DNA of 64,000 bases from the NCBI GenBank assembly GCA_016297005.1, contig JAEDHK010000001.1, forward strand, positions 62,001-126,000, given 5' to 3'. This DNA is from Clostridia bacterium. GTDB lineage: Bacteria > Bacillota > Clostridia > Christensenellales > DTU072. The translations under genes and the position numbers were made by a program. This document shows, piece by piece, positions 23,492 to 34,200 of this stretch. Within the stretch, counting starts at the first letter, position 1. Every line of letters begins with the position of its first letter. The notes under the pieces were generated by a model. The model made no database searches, had not been told where the DNA came from, and saw only the letters and a list, made by a program, of their open reading frames with translations.

Positions 23492-23696
23492 ATTGCATAG
23501 GAAAAGAGTAACTTTTCTCCCCAAAAGTTTTCTTCTCTCGCTAACCCTTGCAAAAGACTCTATGCGCCGCTACTCATGATTTTTCGCATGAACCATACGG
23601 ATGCCGCTCGCAGAAATTTCGTATTTTTTTCAGACGCATAGGAGAATGAATTACTAATTAATATTCGGAGAGTTTTTGTTCGACAAACGAAAAATA
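23492..23696. other. Non-coding gap between the two hydrogenase loci
   Basis: Together with the flanking terminator and promoter, this makes a 345-base stretch without a gene. I see no open frame with a ribosome site and no recognised RNA structure in it. Confidence 0.5.
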
Positions 23697-23725
23697 TTGA
23701 AAAATCGTCGGTACTGTGATAAAAT
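23697..23725 (+). promoter_or_regulatory. Promoter of the second [FeFe] hydrogenase gene
   Basis: TTGAAA at 23697-23702 and TAAAAT at 23720-23725 with a 17-base spacer; the leader is about 43 bases. The gene is therefore regulated separately from hydCBA. Confidence 0.7.
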
Positions 23726-23774
23726 AGTAAACGCAATTGAAAAATAGAATTTTACGCGTAAACAAGAGGATAGT

Positions 23775-25211
23775 ATGAGAAAATTCGATACGAAAGTACA
23801 ACATCTTAAATATAAAGTTTTACGAGAAGTTTCACGTCAGGCGTGGGAAGGGAAATTGCCCCTCGGTGCTATCGACATACCGAAGATTATTGTTCCCGGC
23901 AAGGTACCGACCATGCGTTGTTGCGTTTATAAAGAAAGAGCCATACTCGCCGAGCGCGTCAAGATAGCGATGGGTGGCGATAAAAATAATCCAAACGTGA
24001 TACAAGTCATAGATATTGCTTGCGACGAGTGCCCGGCGGCCGGATACGAAGTGACGGACTCGTGCAGGGGATGTCTTGCTCACAGATGTGAGGACGCTTG
24101 TAAAAAAGGCGCCATTTTATTTGACCATAACCACGTAGCACACATCGATAAGAGTAAATGCGTCGAATGCGGTATGTGTGCCAAAGTCTGCCCTTATTTT
24201 GCCATTATCAACAGAAAACGTCCCTGTCAGATTGCTTGTAAAGTAAAAGCCATCGCTATCAAATCCGATAACTCGGCGGAGATCGACTATAATAAGTGTA
24301 TCGCTTGCGGCGCTTGCGTGTACCAGTGTCCTTTCGGAGCAATTACCGATAAATCGTTTATCGTGGACGTTATCGAAATGATAAAGGGGAGCAATGATAA
24401 TAAAAACTATAAGGTTTTTGCCGTGATTGCGCCGTCGGTTGCCAGTCAATTTTCTTATGCAAGAACGGGCCAGGTGGTCGCCGGATTGAAAAAACTCGGG
24501 TTCTACTCGGTTGTGGAAGCGGCTCTCGGCGCCGATATAGTTGCGGAAAATGAATCAAAAGAACTTGCGGGAAAAGGATTTCTGACCAGTTCTTGTTGCA
24601 CAGCCTTTGTCGATTACGTAGAAAAGTATTTCCCAGCGCTCAGACAGTACGTATCACATAATCTTTCTCCGATGGCGACGATCTCGAAACTTATCAAAGA
24701 AAAATACCCCTCGTGTAAGGTGGTTTTCATCGGTCCTTGCACAGCTAAAAAAATGGAAGTGCAGAAAGAGAGCGTTCGCCCGTACGTCGACGCGGCTATC
24801 ACGTTTGAAGAGCTTCAAGCGCTTTTGGACAGTCGCGATATTGACGTTACTTTTTTGGAAGAGGAGAAACTGGAAGGGGCGTCCTACTTCGGCAGGATCT
24901 TTGCTCGAAGCGGAGGCGTATCGGACGCTATTGCCGAGGGGCTGAAAGAAAACTGGATGTCCGAATGGTCGCCTAAGATCTGCACGTGCGACGGAATAGA
25001 AGAATGTCGTGTGGCGTTAATGAAAAAGAGCAAGAACAATCTCGACGCCGACTTTATCGAAGGAATGGCCTGCGTGGGCGGATGCATCGGCGGCGCCGGT
25101 TGTCTGACACATGGAGAGAAGAATAAGATGGAAGTGGAAAAATACGCAAAAGCGGCGACTCAAAAGACCATTTCGGAATCCTTATCGGCTATTTTTGACA
25201 AAAAAGAATAA
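23775..25211 (+). CDS. Monomeric [FeFe] hydrogenase, group B-like
   Basis: A 478-residue protein with a cysteine-rich N-terminal ferredoxin-like region (CDECPAAG, CRGCLAHRCEDAC, CVECGMCAKVCP, CIACGACVYQCP) and an H-cluster domain whose motifs are TSSCCTAFVDY near 275, GPCTAKKMEV near 323 and EGMACVGGCIGGAGC near 436. These variants match group B [FeFe] hydrogenases of anaerobic Bacillota and differ from hydA upstream. It probably exchanges electrons with ferredoxin; direction and physiological role are unproven in this group. It is a single-gene unit with its own promoter. AGAGGA precedes the ATG. Confidence 0.85.
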   Translation: MRKFDTKVQHLKYKVLREVSRQAWEGKLPLGAIDIPKIIVPGKVPTMRCCVYKERAILAERVKIAMGGDKNNPNVIQVIDIACDECPAAGYEVTDSCRGCLAHRCEDACKKGAILFDHNHVAHIDKSKCVECGMCAKVCPYFAIINRKRPCQIACKVKAIAIKSDNSAEIDYNKCIACGACVYQCPFGAITDKSFIVDVIEMIKGSNDNKNYKVFAVIAPSVASQFSYARTGQVVAGLKKLGFYSVVEAALGADIVAENESKELAGKGFLTSSCCTAFVDYVEKYFPALRQYVSHNLSPMATISKLIKEKYPSCKVVFIGPCTAKKMEVQKESVRPYVDAAITFEELQALLDSRDIDVTFLEEEKLEGASYFGRIFARSGGVSDAIAEGLKENWMSEWSPKICTCDGIEECRVALMKKSKNNLDADFIEGMACVGGCIGGAGCLTHGEKNKMEVEKYAKAATQKTISESLSAIFDKKE

Positions 25212-25369
25212 ACAAATTCTTTTTCTTATTCACGTCAATTGATATCCGTTTTGTTGTCGATTTTTCCGAAAGCTTTTTATTTCGTTTGTGAAAAGCAGGT
25301 CGAAAAACAAAGAATGGATTAAGAATGATAAAAAGATGAACGCATTGCAGAACTTTTTACCGAAAACAC

Positions 25370-25398
25370 TTGATTTTTTTAAAAGAGAATGGTAATAT
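25370..25398 (+). promoter_or_regulatory. Promoter of tRNA-Leu
   Basis: TTGATT at 25370-25375 and TAATAT at 25393-25398 with a 17-base spacer end 11 bases before the mature tRNA 5' end. An overlapping TATAAT at 25396-25401 is an alternative -10. Confidence 0.6.
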
Positions 25399-25409
25399 AA
25401 TTAAAGCTT

Positions 25410-25496
25410 GCCGGTGTGGTGGAATTGGCAGACGCACGGGACTCAAAATCCCGCGGTAGCGATACCGTATCGGTTCGACCCCGATCACCGGCACCA
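25410..25496 (+). tRNA. tRNA-Leu, anticodon CAA
   Basis: The acceptor arms GCCGGTG (25410-25416) and CACCGGC (25486-25492) pair perfectly. The anticodon stem CGGGA/TCCCG encloses the loop CTCAAAA, giving anticodon CAA, which reads the leucine codon UUG. A long variable arm and a GGTTCGACCCC T-arm are as expected for a class II tRNA. The 3' CCA is encoded. Confidence 0.97.
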
Positions 25497-25505
25497 TCTT
25501 TATGG

Positions 25506-25537
25506 CAACTCCGTGGACGCACGGAGTTGTTTTTTTA
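25506..25537 (+). terminator. Terminator of tRNA-Leu
   Basis: CAACTCCGT/ACGGAGTTG, a 9-bp stem with a 6-base loop, is followed by eight T. Confidence 0.92.
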
Positions 25538-25798
25538 TTGCCGATACCTCCGCATAAACATGCAAGGACGATGGCGAAAACTTACGAATGCCGCTATGCG
25601 GCAATTGTTTTATTTCTCGGTAGACGACCTGATATCCCACGTCCGTGAGATGTTGCTTGGATCGTTTCAGCATAAATATTGCCACCGCATTGGTTTTCGG
25701 CACAAAATAAAAAGATACTCATGGAAAAGGTGGGTTGAAAAAATGCCTGAAAGATCAGTTGATCCGGAATAAACGTAAAGTTTTCTGCAAAATAAAAG
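25538..25798. other. Gene-poor stretch between tRNA-Leu and the leftward sugar genes
   Basis: No frame here has both a start with a ribosome site and a recognisable protein. A 67-codon leftward frame (25500-25703) has a plausible residue composition but overlaps the tRNA terminator. Composition is more A/T-rich to the right. It may hold a decayed gene, but nothing can be assigned. Confidence 0.35.
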
Positions 25799-25839
25799 GC
25801 GAGAGAAAAACCTTTGATTGAAAAAAGTTTTTCTCTCGC
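25799..25839 (-). terminator. Terminator of the leftward sugar operon
   Basis: GCGAGAGAAAAAC pairs with GTTTTTCTCTCGC (13 bp, 15-base loop). On the minus strand it is followed by CTTTTATT, so it terminates the isomerase/oxidoreductase transcript; it may also act on the plus strand. Confidence 0.85.
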
Positions 25840-25858
25840 ATTCTTTTAAATAAGAGTA

Positions 25859-26662
25859 TTATTTCTGAAAAGAATTCAACGTCCGGAAAGAGAGGGGGCC
25901 TTGCTTTTGGAGGTTGTTCAGTTTGGCTTCCACGCTGATCTTGTTATCATATCCGACGTTATTGGCGATAGCAAAAAATTCGGAGAGGAAATTTTCTTCG
26001 CCGTTACCGGGTTCTCCGGGCATAGCGCGATTCTTTTCCGAAACGTGGATATGTTTGATGAGTTCTTTTTCTTTTTCGATGACGGAAAAGTCTTCCTTCA
26101 TGAGTCCCATATGGTAGATATCGGCGAGAGCGACAACGGCGGGATGATTGAGTTCGCGCACGAAGTCGCAGGTCTCCTGTACCGTGTTGAACACGTTCGT
26201 CTCGCCGCTGTTGAGCGGCTCGATGTTAATGGTCACGCCGTTTTCATAGGCGCAGTCGCCGATGGTCTTCAAGTAGTCTTTCAGCATCATCATACGCTTT
26301 TTGCGCATGAATTCGAAAGTGATCTTACGATGCTTTCCGCTACCGAAGACGGCCGTCTCGACGCCGAGGGTCTTTAAGCGCTTAAAGGCCTTTTCGGCGT
26401 AGGCGACCAGTTCGTCGTAGTGAGAGTATAGCTTTTTGGGCAGGAAGCCATTGGTAGCGCGCAACGTGAGCTCTTCTCCGCCTTTCGCCACTTCTTTGTC
26501 GGACATCGCCATTACGTTTCCGAGCGGCGTTTCTACATAGTCGAATCCGCATTCGATAAGAAAGTCGTTGGCTTTTTTAAATTCTTCATACTTGCCGGCG
26601 CGAGCGACCTTTCCATTGCCCCATAAGATCGTGCCCGGTATGTTGCAGCCTAATCTGTACAT
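25859..26662 (-). CDS. Sugar phosphate isomerase/epimerase family protein (TIM barrel)
   Basis: A 267-residue TIM-barrel protein of the AP-endonuclease-2/xylose-isomerase-like group. Metal-binding acidic and histidine positions are visible: INIEPLNSGETN near 151-162, LADIYHMG near 185-192, KHIHVSEKNR near 206-215, and ISVEAKL near 247. Such proteins isomerise or epimerise sugars or inositol derivatives. It is the second gene of a leftward pair with a Gfo/Idh/MocA oxidoreductase 18 bases upstream, a common partnership in inositol and keto-sugar catabolism. The exact substrate is not deducible. Confidence 0.85.
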   Translation of the reverse strand: MYRLGCNIPGTILWGNGKVARAGKYEEFKKANDFLIECGFDYVETPLGNVMAMSDKEVAKGGEELTLRATNGFLPKKLYSHYDELVAYAEKAFKRLKTLGVETAVFGSGKHRKITFEFMRKKRMMMLKDYLKTIGDCAYENGVTINIEPLNSGETNVFNTVQETCDFVRELNHPAVVALADIYHMGLMKEDFSVIEKEKELIKHIHVSEKNRAMPGEPGNGEENFLSEFFAIANNVGYDNKISVEAKLNNLQKQGPLSFRTLNSFQK

Positions 26663-26680
26663 AGTTTCTCCTTATAACGA

Positions 26681-27904
26681 TTAATATGTTCCGCGGGTAT
26701 CCAAAACAACGTCTTTGGTTTCCTTAACTCTTCCGGTAGCACGGCGCTTATCAAGTTCGGCAAGGTAAAGATCGTCGTCGATCGGCACCGATACGGGTTT
26801 GTCGAGCCAAGTGGAAAGAAGCATGGCGTCCATAATTTCGACGCCGTTGATGCCTTCTTCACCGCGAACTTTCAGCGGTTCTAATCCGCAGATGGCGTTG
26901 CAATAGTTGTTGAGGATTTCGAGATGCTGTAAGGAAGGTTTGAAGCGTTTGACCGTCTTTTTGCAAGAGATATAACCGAAACCGCCTTTATAGTTTTTGT
27001 TGAATTCTCTTTCGTCGACGCTGTTGCGATAGTATTCCACTATTCCGCCGTTGGAAACGAGCTTGCCTTTGGTTCCGAGGATTTCGAGACGATTGGTGCC
27101 GGGAGCGTCCGCAGTGGAGGTAATGAATACGCCTGTTGCGCCGTTGGGGAATTCCATATACGCGGTGACGTCGTCTTCGACCTCGATATCGTGCCATTTA
27201 CCGAAGTGGCAATGGGTGTCGATGGTACAAGGCATTACGCCGAGAATCCAGGAGAGCAGGTCAAGCTGATGGGGGGCCTGGTTGAACAGTACGCCGCCGC
27301 CTTCGCCGTTCCACGTGGCTCTCCACGCGCTGGAATCGTAATAGCTTTGAGAACGATACCAGTCGGTAATGATCCAGTTGAAACGCTTCAATTCTCCGAT
27401 GCCGCCTTCGGCAATCGTCTTTTTCATGAACTTATAAGCGTTATTGGTTCGTTGATTGAACATGATGGCGAAGAGGCGCTTCGGATCTTCTTTCTGGATT
27501 CTTGCCGCTACCGCGTTCATTTCTTTGACTTGCTTAGTATAAACGCCGGCCGGCTTGTCGCTCATGGCGTGCAGACCGTGTTCGAGAGCGTAGATGACTA
27601 CTTCCGGATGGAAATAGTGAGGCGTGGTTACGATTACGGCGTCGATATTGCCCGATTCTATCATTTCTTTATAATCGGTATATTTGGGGCAGGAAAGACA
27701 GAATTTTTTGTATTGCGCATCGAGCTTTTCCGGATTGATATCGCATACCGCGCCGAGAACGCCGTTTTTGACCAGCTTGATACCGGGTAATTTCATTTCG
27801 AAGCTACCGATCTTCAAGCCGCCCGTCAAGAGTGCGACGTATGCGCTGCCCTGGTTGCCGAAACCGACGATACCGATACGGGCGGGTTTATTTGCTTTCT
27901 TCAT
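26681..27904 (-). CDS. Gfo/Idh/MocA family NAD(P)-dependent oxidoreductase
   Basis: A 407-residue sugar dehydrogenase-type enzyme: Rossmann nucleotide site GIVGFGNQGSAYVA near residues 11-24, the EKP-like motif as DKPAG near 116, and the substrate/catalytic region GGGVLFNQAPHQLDLLSWIL near 206-225 with the family histidine. It would oxidise or reduce a hydroxyl of a sugar, inositol or related polyol, feeding the isomerase that follows. GGAGG lies 16-20 bases ahead of the ATG on the minus strand. A 17-base palindrome between promoter and gene suggests repression by a sugar-responsive regulator. Confidence 0.88.
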   Translation of the reverse strand: MKKANKPARIGIVGFGNQGSAYVALLTGGLKIGSFEMKLPGIKLVKNGVLGAVCDINPEKLDAQYKKFCLSCPKYTDYKEMIESGNIDAVIVTTPHYFHPEVVIYALEHGLHAMSDKPAGVYTKQVKEMNAVAARIQKEDPKRLFAIMFNQRTNNAYKFMKKTIAEGGIGELKRFNWIITDWYRSQSYYDSSAWRATWNGEGGGVLFNQAPHQLDLLSWILGVMPCTIDTHCHFGKWHDIEVEDDVTAYMEFPNGATGVFITSTADAPGTNRLEILGTKGKLVSNGGIVEYYRNSVDEREFNKNYKGGFGYISCKKTVKRFKPSLQHLEILNNYCNAICGLEPLKVRGEEGINGVEIMDAMLLSTWLDKPVSVPIDDDLYLAELDKRRATGRVKETKDVVLDTRGTY

Positions 27905-27957
27905 TTTTTAGAGTCCTCCTAAACGTTTTTTCATAATTTTGCGTATTGTGCCCGGAA

Positions 27958-27974
27958 AAACGTTCGGAACGTTT
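27958..27974. promoter_or_regulatory. Palindromic operator candidate of the isomerase/oxidoreductase pair
   Basis: AAACGTTC-G-GAACGTTT is a perfect inverted repeat of 8+8 around one base. It lies just downstream of the predicted leftward start site (about 27992), where a repressor would block transcription. The AACGTT half-sites resemble LacI/GalR-type operators, though no such regulator is in the window. Confidence 0.55.
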
Positions 27975-27998
27975 ATCCGCAGCCGACTATACGAATCT

Positions 27999-28027
27999 AT
28001 GATACTATACTTACCTAAAAAATGCAA
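27999..28027 (-). promoter_or_regulatory. Promoter of the leftward oxidoreductase/isomerase pair
   Basis: On the minus strand TTGCAT (28027-28022) and TATCAT (28004-27999) are 17 bases apart. The resulting leader is about 90 bases and contains the palindrome at 27958-27974. Confidence 0.6.
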
Positions 28028-28147
28028 TATCGTAATTTAAAAAAAATCGCCGTAATAATCGAGTCCGAACTTTTTCAGTTTTTTTCGTTCTCTCGAATTG
28101 CGGCGATAAAAGTGCTTAGTCGAGGCTTAAAAAAAACGACTTTTCTA
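28028..28147. other. A/T-rich divergent intergenic region
   Basis: This is part of a 346-base interval between the leftward sugar genes and the rightward giant gene. It holds homopolymeric A and T runs (two AAAAAA tracts and a long T run) between the two opposing promoters. No gene or RNA is recognised. Confidence 0.5.
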
Positions 28148-28176
28148 TTGAAAAAAAAATACTATCATGTTATACT
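28148..28176 (+). promoter_or_regulatory. Promoter of the giant surface protein gene
   Basis: TTGAAA at 28148-28153 and TATACT at 28171-28176 with a 17-base spacer. The leader is about 67 bases and ends in a GAGGTGA ribosome site. Confidence 0.75.
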
Positions 28177-28250
28177 TGTATAACAAAGGGGCGAAGTATA
28201 CCCTTTTTCATAAAAGACATCAATCGTTAATCGATGTGCCGAGGTGAAAT

Positions 28251-31200
28251 ATGCGCGGAAAAAACTATAACGACGGATCCAGAAAATTGATCGGGAGAGG
28301 TTCTCTCGGCGTGATTCTGCTTGTTCTTGCCATCGCGACGGCGCTTGTTTTAGTTCTTCTTTTATATCTTCCGCTTACGGACGAGACGAACAAAGCCGGC
28401 GTTATGGGTAAAGGGGAAGAACAAGAATGGGATCGGATCGTCAGTATCGTTTATCCTGAAAAAGAAATCGGTGTCGGGAGCGAAAAGGACAAGATTTATC
28501 TTACCGTAACGTACGACAGCGGAAGGACCGAAGACGTCGCGCTCAGCCAGATGATCTGTTCCGGTCTGGACGTTACCGTCAGCGGCAAGCAGAATGTCAG
28601 TTTGTCTTACGGCGGGTTCGAGCAAGTCATACCCATTACGGTCAAGGACGTCGATTGCGTTTTGAGTTACACGGCCAGCGACGGCGGCAGAATCCAGGGC
28701 GAGAGTCGTCAGGCCATCGTCAGCGGACAGGACGGCAGTACTGTCGTGGCCATTCCCGAGACCGGGTATACCTTCGTCGAGTGGAACGACGGTTATCCTT
28801 ATGCCACCCGGAAAGATAAAAAAGTCAACGAAACGAGAGAATATAAGGCTATCTTCGAGAAGACGCAGTTCGTCGTCTTTTTCTTCTATGACGACGGAAC
28901 GGTCGCAAGGGAAGACACCGTATTGTACGGCGAAGCGGCCACCGATATCCCGAAGATGAGCGATCCCAGGATGTCCGTCTACGGAAAGACTTTCCAAGGC
29001 TGGTCGGTCAGCGAAGAAGATTTTAAAAACGTCGTTCGCAACATGAACGTCTATCCGCAGTACATAAAGACCGCCACCGACGTCAACGTGACCGTTGAGT
29101 CGGATCAGTACGGTAGCCATATGGGTACCACAAACGTCAACGAATTCGGATATTACGAACATAACTCGACCGCCTCCATCACGGCCACGCCATACAACTC
29201 GCGCGAGTTCGATTGCTGGAAGGTATGGGGTTATACCTCCCCTTCGTCGTCCACGCCCGAATGGATAGAAATACCTAAAAAGTCGGAGACCGGCGAGGCG
29301 ACCGTCATCGTCTACATCGGCGACAACAGAGAGGTCTGTCCTTTCACTTCAAACTCCACCGGGAACGCCGGCACCGAGTATACTCTGACTTTCGTGCCGA
29401 ACGCTTATATGGACATGATCGATATCCGCGCGAACTTCGTTTACAATAACAGTACGGTAACTTTCATCAACTATCAGAACTCCATTAAGAACAATCAGGA
29501 ATGCGTTATCGCCGATATTCCGTACGGAACCACCATCGGCGAGGCTTTGGCCGAAAAAGTGACGACGGAAGACGGCGCAGGGCTGGTTCTGGACGCGAAC
29601 GGCATGTTGCAGCCCGCCTCCGTTTACGGATATACCTTCCTCGGATGGTACGATAAACTCGACGAAGAACAACGAATCATTACCGTCAATAAAATATTCC
29701 GCGAACCCACGTCCTTGATCGCCAAGTGGGAGAAACTGGTTTATACCGTCGTTTTCGACTACTCTACGGCGACAAACAGCGATATTTCGTATGAAATAAA
29801 CGTCGTTTTCCAGAATACGGTCGGAAGCGGCGGCGGCGTGCCCACGATACAGCCTTATCGCGACAAGTATAACTTTGTCGGTTGGGAAGACGTCCTGACG
29901 CACGACCTGGTGGACGATACCACGCAGATCACGGTTAAAGAAGAATACCTGACCGCCAATAAAAACTTTATTGACGAACGGAAAGTGATTTTTGCGCCCA
30001 GATGGGAAGCAAAAGAGCACGTTCTTCGCGTACAGTCGACCGGATCGGGAACCGTTTATCTCCGCACCCATCCTCTCGTCGGAGCGGCCGAAGAATCCAT
30101 TGTTTCCGGCGAACAGATCATTTATGAAACCTACACGTACGAACTGGTTTTCCGCGCGGACGTCGGCCACTACGTTTCTTCTTACGTGTGGCGCTTCGAG
30201 AACGACGTGCCCATCAGTCAGACCAACGTGTCCGAGGCAGTTTCTCCCATCCCGAAATCGGACGGAGATAACTACTTTGTCGTTACTTTTTCTCCTATCG
30301 TTTATCACGTTACCATCAATAACGGTGATTCGGTATACAGAGGGTACGTGGAGGGCATCGCCGGCAGCGACGCCGACTCCGTGACTTTTGACATCCATTA
30401 CGGAGATACGCTGGCGCTATCCGTCGTTTCGCCCAACGAAGAATACGAGATATCCGATATCAGAGTTACCGGCCGAGTGGGCGGCGTCGATTATCGGGAC
30501 GAATCGGTCGAGACGGGACTGCACGGCAGCCATACTTTGCAATATAATCTCTTATTGGAAAACTGTACGTCCGATCTCGTAATTACGATCTCCTACGACA
30601 GCGTGAGCTATGCAGTCAGTATAAAGTCCCCGGAAAACGCCTCCATCGGCATTACCGTCTTCAACGGCACGGAAAGCGACTACTCCGCGGCGCCGTCAGA
30701 AGCGACGTACGCTCCGAACGAAAGGGTGTTCTACGTCATCGAAGCTGCGGAAGGATATTATATTTCGGACGTTCGCCTCAACGGAGTCCATTACGATCTG
30801 TTCGGTTCGGTCGGAGACTCCGTCGTGTTTTACGATTGGGAAGTCAATAAAACCTCGTACGGCGTTGGAATGCGTCTGATTGACGGCGTTTATTATTATT
30901 CTTACGGCATTGCGCAATACGATTCCGATTCTTATATGTATTGTCGTAACGTGGCGAACGGCGAAGAAAAGATATTCGTCGTTCTCGATGCGTTGAACGA
31001 GCGGTACGAAGCCCTCGGCACTTCGGACGGAGCCAGGAACGCTGCCGTCCCCATCGAATATTACGAAAAAGTTTCCGCCTATCTTATCGATACTCTCAAC
31101 GTGAACCAAAAAGGCGTCGGTAACTCGTCCGTCGAGAAGGACAAACGCATTACCAAAGTCAAGATGATGCTTATGCCGTCTTCCAACGTCAATCTGAGCG

Positions 31201-34200
31201 TGACGACGGAGCTCGTTTATTACTCGTTCAACGTGAAGGAAGACGCCGTCGCTTCTTGTTCGGTCAGTGCGACCGAGGTTCTTCCCGGCGGGAAGGTGAC
31301 CGTCAAGACGAAACCGATCACAGGCTATACGGTGGTAGGATATTACTTAAACGGCGCGCAAGCGATGACGCCGATCTATCTTTCTTCGCCCGAACTTACT
31401 TACGTGAAAGAATTCGACGATATCAGGAGCGATATTTCCATTGTCTTCGCTTATGAACTCATTACATATTCCGCAACCTTTACCTCCCTTGCCAACGACG
31501 GAGCTACGGTGCGTGAAGAGGGAGAAACGACAGAGTACCGCTTGGCGAAAGCACACACCTTCGAGGGCCTGACGTTCGGCTCTAAGGTCGCTTACGTCAT
31601 CCGGGCCGCGGAAGGTAAAAGGATATCTTCTCTGACCGTGAACGGAACGGATTATCCGGTCGTTTATAATATGACCTCGTATCCTTTCGTATGGCAAAGC
31701 GTACGCGGGCCTCTTACCGTTACGGTCGGTTGCGACGATCTGATCGTCGATTCGCCTGCGGCAGGCGGTTACGAACTGACTTGCAATCTGAGCGAGAACA
31801 GTCGCGTCTCCACGTCCGTACGGTACGAAGACGACGGCGTTTATTTGACAGTTCTTGCCGAAGAAGGGTATTATCTGCACAGTATCACTATTCACGGCAA
31901 AAAGACCGAAAACGGAGAAGAAAAGGCGTTGACTATGACGCTCGGGACGAATTCCGTCGAACTTTCAGACGCTACGGGAAGCGGCGTTTCGTCTGCCGAT
32001 TTTTCTTATCTTTCCAATACGGAACAATCTTATCAAAAAGCGGTAACGGTCAGGTTGCCGTCCGTTCTTTTCTATCAAACGGCGCAGGCGGAGGTCAATT
32101 CAAAGCCTACCGTCTACTCGGTCTCGATAACGCCCCCCGAGAACGGTACGGTCAGTACGACCGCGTCGGAAGCGGCCTATAATGAAAAGGTCGTGATCAG
32201 CGTTTCCGCATCTCTCTACTATTATATCGATTCGTTCGAGGTCAACGGCGTCGTCGTTCCGTTCGCTTCTTCGGGATGGGATAACACCTATTTCGATCCC
32301 AACGTCCGTAAGTACACCAAGGGCGAATATAGTCTGATTGTAACCGGCAACACGACGATAAAAGCCGTCTTTAAGAGATTTGCATACACGGTCAAGTTGG
32401 ACGAAGACAGTATCAACGGTACGACCAGTCTGCACGTCGACGGTATGACCGAAGACGGAAAAGCGCCGCACGGAAGTCTGCTGACGATCAGCATGACGGC
32501 CAATCGCGGATATCACATCAAGGCGGTATACGTAAACGGATTGGACGTCGGATACGACAGCTCCTCCTACGGCGAGAACGAAAACAACGTCAACTATGCC
32601 GTTTTTGAATATAACGGTCCGGACGGCAGAGGTATCTCGCAGAACGTATCCGTACGCGTCTTTTATGAGGTCAACCGTTATTCATTCTATTATAATATTG
32701 TAAACGACTCGGCAAACTTCTCCGGGGCTGCCGGCGCGGGAACGCTGACGGCGGATTATACGCCCGCAGGAGAAAATAAGTATACCGGTATCGCTTACGG
32801 AGATAATTTCAGCATCAACGTTACCCCGGCAACAAGCGCGGGATACTATCTTTATAGCGTCGCTATTACTTATAAAGGTTACAGCGACACTGAGTTTACC
32901 ACCAAAACAAGGTATTATTCGGACGGAGACGGCATTGTCTCCAAGACGGGCAATACCATCTGGTTTAATCGTTTCTGGTTTGCCGATTCCTCCGCGCTCG
33001 CTACCGGTGTGACCGCGGACGTTACCGATATTACCGTTACTTTCAAGAGAGAAGCCTACTCGCTGTCTTTGAGGCAGAATACCATCGGCGGCGGCATGAC
33101 CGCTTCTTTCGTCAATCCCAGCGTCAACGCCGGCAGATACGTCGTCGTCTTCGGCAGAAAGAGCGGAACGAACGACGAGTTGACCGAATACTATTACGAA
33201 GCGTCGACCGAATCTTCGACGGGCAGATTCTTGCGTAAAGTCGGGTCGACGTATATAGATTCCGGCATCGTCCTTTCGTATCGTTCCGGGGAGATGGGCG
33301 ACGTTGTTTTCAACGACGGCGTTAATGAATACGAGATGTACTTCGAGTACGGACTCAGGAGCGTCATCACCGTGCGCCCGGACGCCGGATACGACAGAAC
33401 GGAATTTACTTTGAACGGAGAAGACAGAAGCGACTACGTGGGTAGCGACCAATATAACTTCAACTTCTATCGTTCGACCGTCGTGACCGTCTCTTATCTG
33501 GTGCAGGAATTCGATATCGGCATCAAAGCGGTCATTTATACCGACAGAAACAATAATCAGAAAATAACCGCTGCTTCCGGCAAGTCGAACGATTATATCA
33601 ACATGGTCCTTTCCGTGCTTGACGAAAACGGAAATGTTCTCAGAACGTACAGTAAAGAGCCGCTTTCTCTCGAACTGAGCAAGACGTTACCGTACGGTAC
33701 TATCGTGCGGTACGACATCCAATCGAAGTTTGCGGCGAAGGGCGTTTATTTATATAATCTGACGCGAACGACTATCGGCGCCGACGGTAATCCCGTCGTT
33801 ACTGAGATCCGTCCGATCGACGGCGACGTGGAAGGCCTGGTTTCGTTCGGACCGTTCGCCGTTACCGAAGAACTGACGTTGAACGCGTATTTTGAGATCC
33901 GCTCTTATAACGTATCGACTTCCATTTCTTACGACGAAGCGTTAAATAACGAAGGCAGAAACACTGTGAGCAAGGACGGAGACGCCTCCAAATCGAGTTG
34001 GTCGGTTTTCTGGGGGTCCGACACCGCCGTTAACGTCAGTATCGACGACGGATTCGATCTTGACGAGATTATCGTGACTCTCGGCGGAAGAACGATCGTG
34101 CTTTCTGCGGTTAACCCGGGCAGAGATACGGACGCCGCCTATTACGTAGAAAACGAAGAAGATCCGCTTTACGGCGTCAGGAACGTCCTGCATCTTGTCT

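Noticed and set aside
25416..25772. A 118-codon plus-strand frame starting inside tRNA-Leu
   Set aside because: It begins within the tRNA and runs through its terminator.
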